A stretch of DNA of 64,000 bases from Liolophura sinensis (lineage: Eukaryota; Mollusca; Polyplacophora; Chitonida; Chitonidae): positions 28,081,064 to 28,145,063 of the forward strand of contig NC_088296.1 of assembly GCF_032854445.1 (NCBI RefSeq). The letters are read 5' to 3'. A model generated the notes under the pieces. The model saw nothing but the letters and a program-made list of their open reading frames with translations. It searched no databases and was not told the origin of the DNA. The translations under genes and the position numbers were made by a program. Positions 56,670 through 64,000 of the stretch are shown piece by piece. Every line of letters starts with the position of its first letter. Within the stretch, counting starts at the first letter, position 1.

Positions 56670-56889
56670 CGGAAAAGTGCTAGTCAACGCGGCCTACCAA
56701 GCCGCTGGGGTCTCTCTCCTGGCTACTGGGTACGCTCGCCTCCGCCAGATGTTCCTGAAAGGAGCCCTCCCGAAGCTGGACTTAACACCCCGTGACGTCG
56801 GCATGGTCATTGCAGATGTAGGCCTGGCCATGTTTTCGAAGGACCTGTTAATTAAACAAGGGCTCTTTCCTCCCAATATAATCAAGTAG
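56650..56889 (+). CDS. Small hydrophobic Polinton protein (intact)
   Basis: 79 codons from ATG. Two weakly hydrophobic helices (VNAAYQAAGVSLLATGYARL; VGMVIADVGLAMFSKDLLI) flank a basic turn. It starts within the end of the preceding gene and is followed two bases later by the next ATG, as in a tight polycistronic layout. Probably a small membrane or capsid cement protein; inference only. Confidence 0.45.
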   Translation: MSTPPGDGKVLVNAAYQAAGVSLLATGYARLRQMFLKGALPKLDLTPRDVGMVIADVGLAMFSKDLLIKQGLFPPNIIK

Positions 56890-56891
56890 TA

Positions 56892-57340
56892 ATGGTCTCA
56901 ATCGCAATGATAATGAGCGGCGACCTCGTAAACGCTTTGGCCTTCAGTGGGAGCAACTATATGTTTTCGATGCTGAGGAGTTCCGGTGTCGACGAAGAGC
57001 GGAGTCGCCATGACTGCGCTGTAGAGCAGGTCCAAGCCGCCCAGGAAAAATGGGCCCGATAGCGCACTGAGCGCTTGGACTGGATCAACGATGAACTCCG
57101 CCGCCAGGGCCACGCTGTCCAAAGGTTCCGGGATGTCGACGCTGCAATCCGTAAGTATTCTAGGGTCACGGGCAAAACTCTTACACGCGATGCACGCGAG
57201 ACGCAGCTGGGCTCAGAGCCACAGTCTCCGATTCCTATGTGCCTATTGAAGATCAAAAACACCGCGAGATGACCTTCGTCATCCTGGGGATGTGTGTGGT
57301 TGGGGGTATGAGTTACGGAATCGCAAAACTCACCAAGTAA
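56892..57340 (+). pseudogene. Small coiled-coil membrane protein, amber codon and frameshift
   Basis: ATG at 56892; the frame shows ALAFSGSNYMFSMLRSSGVD, then QVQAAQEKWAR and TAG at 57060-57062. The same frame resumes RTERLDWINDELRRQGHAVQ. Near 57220 a one-base slip leads to a frame with SYVPIEDQKHREM and a terminal membrane segment (TFVILGMCVVGGMSYGIA), stop TAA at 57338-57340. One gene of about 150 codons is thus broken twice. Role unknown; a coiled coil with a carboxyl anchor is typical of virion membrane proteins. Confidence 0.5.
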
Positions 57341-57471
57341 TCCGAACTGACTGTGCCGGACTCGCCATCGAGCTCCTCGCCAGGCACGATCTTAGTAGTG
57401 AGGTGGTTCTGCGCCGCGACGATCTTTTTCATCGCAAATCTGTTAGAGGTCTGCTAGAATACCTTGATGAC

Positions 57472-58482
57472 ATGGCTAGTAAGGTGTCTGCTCGCCTGAC
57501 AAATATCTACTACAGCCCTCGTGGGTACTGGAAGGGCCGCGCGGCCATCCAGAAACTTGCCACTGCGGCTAAAGTCTCCGAAGATGTGGTCCGGGCCTGG
57601 CTGAAAAAGCAGGCTATCTGACAGATATGCCTGCCTCGTCCCCCGAAAAATACCGAGGCCAATGTTTGATGTTTCCAGACCCACCAAGCTGATCTTCTAT
57701 TTCTACCACATGATCGGCGAGGCCGGAAGCTGTATAAGTACGCGCTGACAGTTGTTGATGTGGCTTCTCGCTACAAGGAGGCGGAACCTCTGGCTACTAA
57801 AGATTCCAAAGAAGTCGCTGATGCTCTCTCTCGCATTTACAAGCGGGGACCCCTTCGATGGCCGAAGCTTCTCCAAGTTGACCCTGGGCGCGAGTTTACC
57901 GGTGCGGTGAGCCAACTGCTGGCCAAACACGATGTCACAGTCCGCCGAGGCCGCGTGGATATCCACCGAGACCAAGGCATAGTGGAGCGTTTCAACCGTA
58001 CTCTGGCTCAGCGGCTCTTTGGACATCAGTACGCCCAGGAAATGCGCTTCCCTCCCGAACACCGGTCTAGTGAATGGGTGGCTCGGCTGCCTTCTGTTGT
58101 GGCCGCTCTTAATAACGAGACGACGAGACTGATTGGTAAAAAGCCGAAAGACGCCTTGACGGTAAAAGGGGTGCCCCATAAGCCTTCCTCGACGGTTCCA
58201 GGTCGTCCCGTAGGTCTTAATAAGCGGAAGATCCCCAAAGGTGTTGGCGTTCGTTATTTCTATCAGCCTGGAGAGCTGGAGGGCGGCCGCCGTCGCACGA
58301 CTGATCTTGTGTGGTCTCTAGAGATATATCGGCTTGGGCGCTCTGTCACAAAGCCTAATGAACCCGTGCTGTACTATCTAGACGATACGTCGGATGGCCC
58401 GCGACGGGGATTCGTTCGTGAGGAGTTGCTTATAGTGCCTCGCGATACTCAGCTTCCCCCGGATGGGGTTCTACGGCGCTAG
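57472..58482 (+). pseudogene. Polinton integrase (rve family), two in-frame stops
   Basis: The likeliest start is ATG at 57472 (MASKVSARLTNIYYSPRGYW). The amino domain holds KGRAAIQKLATAAKVSEDVV. TGA at 57619-57621 and TGA at 57667-57669 interrupt it; the same frame continues. The catalytic core has Asp in LTVVDVASRYKE (codon 57757), Asp in QVDPGREF (57880) and Glu in QGIVERFNRTL 35 residues later, so the DDE triad is present with retroviral-type spacing. The carboxyl part has YFYQPGELEGGRRRTTDLVW. It would insert the element's DNA ends. The last 12 bp overlap the end of the polymerase gene on the other strand. Confidence 0.85.
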
Positions 58483-61400
58483 TAGTTCCTCGAAGAGGAT
58501 GTCCCATCCTGCGGGTGCCGCATCTCTATGGCCGTAAGCCAAGGTGTGGACACCATCCTCGGCGATCCAGCGCTTACTATCGAAGGGGGACAGTGAGACC
58601 TTATTCAGGTGCTGCCCATAGATATGGTGGCGCTCTCATCGCAGCACGTCCATACCGTGTCGGAAGATCTTCTTCTCGAAGAGGGCCTCTTTGTACTGCT
58701 TATGGTGGATGAACTTTTCCACAACTCCCTTTTTCACGCCCTTGGACTTCTTAATGTTGGCTCCGCCTGCCTCCAGAATGAGGTACATCTTGGGGCGCAG
58801 ACCAATGTATTCGGCGATCGGCCGCCCCGCGCACTCGTCCTTCATTTTCCCCAAGACCTTCATATTTGCTACGCTGTGCAGGGGGTGGTCTTGTGGGTAA
58901 TCTGAGGTGTCGTACAGGTTTGCATTCTCAGCCATATCCCTATAAACATCCTCAGTCTGAATCTCGAGTAGCAGACTATCCGTGTCAGTGTAGAGGAGCT
59001 GGCAGCGCTCTCCGTGCTGGGCCTTCATGTGGTTGTAGTAGAAGTCGTACACCAGGTGCTTGGAGAGATCTAGAATGCTCATGCCCACGTAGATAGGTCG
59101 GTTTAGGGCTAGACGGGTCTTGTGCATCTGAATCGCTGCGAGGTCATCATCAAATATGTTTGCCCGTGCGAAGCTCGGGCTGGCTATCAAGCGCCGGAGC
59201 TTGTCGTCTTCTCCAAAGCGTACCAGCTTGACGTCCACACGCTTCCGGAGGTTCTCCATGGTTTTTCCGAAGACCGAGTTGTTCATTAGCTTGTACAGGT
59301 CCTTCTCGAATTTACTCGCGGCCGTTTTTCGGAGCTCGGTGTTCATCCTGATATAGGGTTCCATCCAAGGGCTCTGGGCGAATCTCAGGGCCAGGTGAAA
59401 CGATTGTCAGGCGCATTCCCAGAGATAGATACAGCTGTAGGTTCCGGTAGTGCAGGACGTACCGTTCCTTGTTGCGGAGGTTGGGGACCAGCTTTTCGAC
59501 CTCGGTAGGCGCTTTCTTGCCTAGAAGGCTGTGCTGATAGTCAGACATCCACTCTGTCTGGACCAACAGACGCTCCGGGGCTAATGGGTAGCTGTTATGT
59601 GCGTTATGTAGGTCGGCCGGATACTCTAGGTCGGCCTCGAGGATGTAACCGGAAGGACTGTCGTGGGGTTGGGTAGCAATCGTTTCACCGAGACGCTGCG
59701 CGTCACCTACCCACTGGAAGCCGCCCGTTGGAAGAAACTGACTCATAGCCCAGCCATATAGATTATTGGCTTCTAGGTATTGGATATAGCTGTTTGGGCT
59801 TTCGGGGTTGTATCCCTCCACCTGTGGATTATTGGCTTTGGCGTATCGCTTACTTACCATGGAGATCCTCCTCGTAACCCCTTCTCAATGAAGAGATGCT
59901 GGTCGTAGTCGGTCAACAGCTCCAGCTCTACCCCGGTCTTCTTGAACAGCGCATCCCACGAGAGACCTGGGCTCGTAAAGTAGTGAGCAGGGTCCAATCC
60001 ATACTGCCGTAAACAAGTCTTCCGGAAGGCCTCAAACACATCGGCCAACAGGAGCACGTCTGTGCGGCAGTAAAGGTCTGTGTAGTCTCCCAGATTGGTG
60101 CAGTCAAATACCTTCCATACCTGTTGAGCGTGGATGTAGTCCTCATCGCTAATGCCTCCGACTTTGAGCTTACTGTAGAATGCCTCTTTGGGTGGGAGGC
60201 TGGACTCGTCGAAGCGCTCCTAGGAGTCCATATACTCATAGGGGTAGACCCCCTTGCGCATGAGTAGCTTTCGTTTTTCTTCGGCGGGCTCATACCGGGC
60301 TGTGATGTGGAAAGCCTCAGGTTTGTTGGCCTCTACCAGATTGTCAAGGAAAGTCGGTGAGAACTGAACGCTGTCGATGAAACGGAGCTGCCCCAGCGAG
60401 AAGGAGATGTACTTTTCCGTGTTGTTGGGGATACAGGAGATGCGGCCCTCCACTTTACTTATGGCTTGCATCAGGAGGTGGCCGTCGTAGCCCCGTAGGT
60501 TGTGGAAAACTACTGGTATGGCTGTCTTGGGACCCAGCCGCAACTTTAGGTTGCCGCGCCTCTGTACTTGGCAGTGATATGGCAGTGATCGCGCACAGAA
60601 TCGGCGCCCAGAGGCTTCTCACACACGTGACAGGTTGTGGCGTTGTTGTGGGCCTGCCAGTCTTGAGGAGTCATATTCATGGCTATAGGGTTGGCTAGAA
60701 CATTTTTGATTTCCCGCTCCTCCTGTTGGAGAGCTCTGAGGAAGTGTTCCGTCGCGTTAGGGCCTCTGTATTCCACGGGGCGTTTTGTGTGGCCGTCGCA
60801 ACGCACCACAACATAGCAGTAACTGCAGGGCTCGTGGTGCTGAGTCTTTTGAGTGCTGCTCTCTGTAGGTGACTTCGGCGGGCCTTCAACCTTTCTGGTC
60901 AGAGCCTCGAAGTCGGCATATATGATGAACTGGGCCGGTAGCTGTTTTTGGTGGTTCTGAAAGTTGAACTTGTTTTCCCCCTCCTGGGGCATTTCCACCC
61001 TCACCGCCGTCTGGCCAATCCCTCGGCATTCCGGCGTATGCGCCTCGAGCAGATCCTCCCGTGTGTAGCCGTGTAGGCAGCGCTCGCAGAAGTGTTTGCG
61101 ATTTCGTTTCTTACTTTCTTGGAACAGGAGACGATCGAGATCTTTTATCCACGTATAATGGAATTTGCCTGCCTTCTCAATCAGCAGCAGATTGATTCGG
61201 GGCGTGTCGCCGGGCTTCTTGCTGAGGCGATGCACGATCACACCCTTGTCCCACCCGAACACGTTGATGGCGAGGTCGTTCTTTTCCTCCACTTTAGGGA
61301 TCTGAGAGATGGGCGTGGGGGCGTCGATCCCATCAAAGTCAAGAACATCATTGGTGGGATATTTTGTTGGTCTCCGAGGGTCCCGGGCGGCTGGAAATAA

Positions 61401-61938
61401 GGCAGATCGGAGTGCCCAACGGTATGGTATACTCTTCACTGCGATCGGCGTTGCCCTTTCGCAGCTGAACCCTGAGGCCTAGTTGGAACTTAACCCCGTT
61501 GGGTGCCAGGATCTCTTCTTCTAGCTTCTGGCGAATAATGGCTCGAATTTCTTCTAAGAAGGCTATTGGGTCCGTCCAAACGCCTTCGGGTACGTTCATC
61601 TGCCAGGCCCGGAGGAGATTCCTTATAGCCCGGCCGGTGTTAGTGAATTCTAGTTTCTTTTCACCCAGTATTCCACCTAGCAATTCATCCAACTCCTCGT
61701 TACTGAGGAGGTTCTTGACGTCTTGCTTAAACTCCTCGTTACTGAGCGTGTTCTTGACGTCTTGCTTCAACTCCTCGTTACTTCGGGAGTTCAACTCAGC
61801 CACAGCCGTTTTATGCCTGTCGAGGATCCCCTGCAATTCTTCCAAGGCATTGCGGGACCGTTGGTACTTAGGCCGCACACCTAGGAGCGTCTCAAACTCC
61901 CCCCCCCGTAGTGCTCGCGCTTTCTGATGGTGCCTCAT
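58471..61938 (-). pseudogene. Protein-primed family B DNA polymerase, at least six lesions
   Basis: Reading leftward from ATG at 61938: an amino domain with three tandem similar helices (NEELKQDVKN type); a frame change near 61420; a Cys2His2-like finger (FCERCLHGYTREDLLEAHTP); exonuclease motif I (IIYADFEALT); a zinc motif (CHVCEKPLG, RDHCH); a frame change near 60550; exonuclease motif II (FHNLRGYDGHLL); TAG at about 60220; exonuclease motif III region (DLYCRTDVLLLADVF); a frame change near 59857; motif A as YLEANNLYGW, where the catalytic Asp is Glu (codon 59771-59773); a frame change near 59355; motif B (KLMNNSVFGKT); motif C YTDTDS near 58980; TGA at about 58636; end TAG at 58471-58473. 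It would replicate the element with a protein primer. Confidence 0.9.
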
Positions 61939-61971
61939 TGTATGGGTCGGTGTAACTGTGCACACGACTCT

Positions 61972-62250
61972 CTAATTGTAAATTTCTATAGCCGCCAGCC
62001 GTTTGAACTCGTCCGAGAAAGCCTTGTGCCTCCACTTCCTTTCACGCGTCTGGACCCTATTATGTCCGCAGGCCATGCAAAGCCGAAATCGGTTTTTAAC
62101 GCCCCGACCACAGCAAATACATGGCTAGGTGCCAGGACCCTGCCGCAGGCGGTATAGGTGACCCCCGCAGTACTCCTGCAGACAACTCTTACCACAGAGC
62201 TCCGAGGAGCCGATGAGAAGCCACCGGCAATTATTGTAACCCTTTCGCAT
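61972..62250 (-). pseudogene. Zinc-ribbon-like Polinton protein with one amber codon
   Basis: ATG at 62250, 92 codons. Zinc ligands LCGKSC and YCGGH come first, TAG lies at 62125-62127, then CICCGRG and LCMACGHN. The carboxyl tail is basic and ends EFKRLAAIEIYN. The relic copy at 17822-18090 has CAG at the place of the amber codon, so a single C-to-T change explains it. It lies just inside the terminal repeat, a position that would suit an end-binding or regulatory role; this is inference. Confidence 0.65.
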
Positions 62251-62406
62251 GTTGTATACACGCTTGGTGTAGAAGCATACCAGGTGCGGTGGGTATGTCT
62301 AATACACCCCCCCCCCCCCAGAAGCAGGGAAAGGGGGGGGGGGGCTCTATTTTGTTCTGGGGAGGGCCCCAAGGGGGCGTGCGCCAGAACCTACAGTGTG
62401 TATACT
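62251..62406 (-). repeat. Polinton terminal repeat A, right
   Basis: Inverse copy of 47475-47640: TTTTGTTCTGGGGAGGGCCC, then GCGCCAGAACCTACAGTGTG and TATACTA. It includes runs of 13 C (62307-62319) and 12 G (62333-62344), which can pair with each other. Confidence 0.85.
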
Positions 62407-62495
62407 AGAACTTCTGGACCTCGCCGGGAATAGGGGCTGGGGGCCTCTATTTACCAAGGGGGGCGTGCACCAGAACCCTCTCTCCCTGTACTACT
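62407..62495 (-). repeat. Polinton terminal repeat B, right, and element end
   Basis: Inverse copy of 48446-48560 ending CCCTGTACTACT. The same end (CCCTATACTACT) closes the relic at 18402. Sequence to the right matches 36848 onward from the first base. Confidence 0.85.
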
Positions 62496-64000
62496 CTGCG
62501 AATCCGGGTTCCTGAATATTCACCTACATCGTTCTGTAGATTTCACTCAAAGGCGGTTAACTTGTGTAAATGTACTTTCCATATATTAACATTCGGCAGA
62601 AATCTATGCGTAGAAGACATTGGTATACCCGACTTCAAACAAAATGGACGTTCTAGGTCAGTAATCACAGGACCAGTTCCCAAAACGACGTGTAACACAA
62701 ATCACCACTGTAATATGACGTATATAAAGACTATATAATGTGCGACATTAGGACGAATTCATGCCAAGATGAAAGGGACTGATCTGAAAAAATGTATATT
62801 CCTTTATCCCCAGACCTCACGGTTTTGATAAGTAGAGAACAAGTACTGGACGATATTTAGCAGGTGTACTTTACAATCAAAAGTAAAGGAATGCGAGATT
62901 TTAAAATATCGTTGTGATTAAGTCTTGTTTCTATATTTACATTACAGGGATTCCACTCCCTGAACTGTGAATTATGAACGAAGCTTTTTGGGGGAAAAGT
63001 ATAGACTGGGGATTTTTACCCTTGATATTCCAATTTGTATTCAATTTTTAAACTTAAGGTTCAGCCTTTAGACAAATTTCCAAACTTGTTTTATGGTATT
63101 ATTCTCTTCCAGTTGTTCCAAATCTGGCAGTTTTACCACAAAATGAGCTCTTGGTTTGATATTCCTGTTCACTACCACTTCATCAATACTGAACACACGG
63201 GCTGACCCACCTAAATTCTTAATATTACGGTACAGATCCAGTGCTAATGTTTTGTACATCATGTAAGATTCACTTTGTCCTACTAGTAGGCTCTTTACAG
63301 CATTCCTCCCTTTGAAAAGGATTTAGTTGATTAGCAACTTCTTTGGCGTTAACGGTAGAACGGTGTACTTCATTCGTACCAACAAAAACAGCTGATAATA
63401 TAGGGCACATAAATCTCAAGGGTCAAACAATCTGCATACAAACATTTAAGTGAAACACACTAATTTTAAATTAATAACTCACGATGGACTTAATGTTAAA
63501 AATTTTACAGACCAATGTCATCCACATAAGCCAAACATATGAGGAAGTCTGCTGTCAGTGGTCCCCAAGATGATACCATTTTTCTGGGGAACACTGACTG
63601 GATATTTACCATATGACACAAATGTTTGTTTTGGTTTCGTTTCACTATAGTTGTATCACAGCACGGGGGTTATTCCGCCATACGCATTCTTGGTAGATAT
63701 ATTAGAAATCTCCTTTGTTAAAAAAAGATTCTAAATGGCATACATACAGAAGCCAGGAAGTACGCCACAGTTGAATAGGTCATGTTTAGAACGTTAAACA
63801 GAACTCGTGCAGACTTTAGAGCTGGGCTTGTAGGAAACACTCCACCATCTTCACACAAGACTATACTGGCAGCTGGCCAGTGAGGCCCAGTTTTCGCGCT
63901 CATATTTAAATGAATATTAATGGATGTAGGAAAGGAAATATTAAAAGCCATAGAACGACTATAACGTAACATGTTACATGTATATCCAACACCGCTTTTT
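62496..64000. repeat. Second copy of the 36848-38430 block
   Basis: In-order matches to 36848-38430 throughout (for example CATCGTTCTGTAGATTTCAC, GGTAGAACGGTGTACTTCAT and CAGAACTCGTGCAGACTTTA). No gene seen. It continues to the window edge. Confidence 0.85.

Larger units (their letters stand above)
47475..62495. mobile_element. Polinton/Maverick element, decayed, about 15 kb
   Basis: Between inverted terminal repeats lie the hallmark genes of Polintons: protein-primed family B polymerase, rve integrase, packaging ATPase and jelly-roll capsid protein, with about ten smaller genes. Size (14-15 kb) and gene density match the family. The right end is well fixed: after ACTACT at 62495 the sequence continues as the copy of 36848. 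The left end is either 47475 or 48446, both starting AGTAGT. I could not find a 6-bp target duplication for either. At least 18 disabling lesions are listed under the genes. Polintons are large virus-like DNA transposons of animals and protists. Confidence 0.9.

Noticed and set aside
49274-62250. Adenain-like cysteine protease, usual in Polintons
   Set aside because: I looked for a His/Asp/Gln/Cys pattern in all genes of the element and found none convincing; it may be missing or too diverged.

Overview
This is a repeat-rich piece of a eukaryotic (animal) genome, most likely from a mollusc or close lophotrochozoan. Three things support this. Exons are split one domain at a time with GT/AG splice sites. 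tRNA-headed SINEs of two families resemble molluscan SINEs (one is RUDI/V-SINE-like, the other ends in CACT repeats). Relics of Ty3/Gypsy, LINE and Polinton/Maverick elements are present. No rRNA gene, no convincing functional tRNA gene and no CRISPR array was seen.

Layout. 0-10 kb: part of an ankyrin-repeat gene on the + strand, with one 33-residue repeat per 99-bp phase-0 exon. Five exons have good splice sites and three are decayed. A 755-bp solo LTR carrying three perfect heat-shock elements, SINEs and a 2.8-kb array of 83-bp repeats lie between or within its introns. 10.4-24.5 kb: two copies of a 6-7 kb segmental duplication, each with an 18-bp minisatellite, a 60-bp array, a foldback element and 71-bp repeats. 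The copies are separated exactly by a 0.9-kb Polinton end fragment. 24.5-30.4 kb: more tandem arrays (71, 38, 37, 86 and 86 bp); the last array has a tRNA-like A box in each unit. 30-47 kb: mostly non-coding, with a Gypsy integrase relic, a 48-bp minisatellite, a LINE ORF2 relic and duplicated blocks. 47.5-62.5 kb: a near-complete but decayed Polinton/Maverick. 62.5-64 kb: a second copy of the 36.85-38.43 kb sequence, which begins at the base where the Polinton ends.

The Polinton holds about 15 recognisable genes. They include a double-jelly-roll-type major capsid protein, an A32/FtsK-like packaging ATPase, an rve integrase, a protein-primed family B DNA polymerase, a zinc-ribbon protein and a set of coiled-coil or membrane proteins. 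Genes are tightly packed: starts 10 or 44 bp apart in divergent pairs, and stops overlapping in convergent pairs. At least 18 frameshifts, in-frame stops or deletions interrupt it. Two lesions cannot be homopolymer sequencing errors: the ATPase P-loop is deleted, and the polymerase motif A aspartate is changed to glutamate. Only four of the smaller genes (228, 87, 172 and 79 codons) are uninterrupted. The element would have encoded replication (polymerase), integration (integrase) and virion assembly (capsid, ATPase, membrane-active proteins), but it cannot do so as it stands. No adenain-like protease was recognised.

Most long open frames elsewhere are artefacts of minisatellites whose unit length (18, 48 or 60 bp) is a multiple of three.
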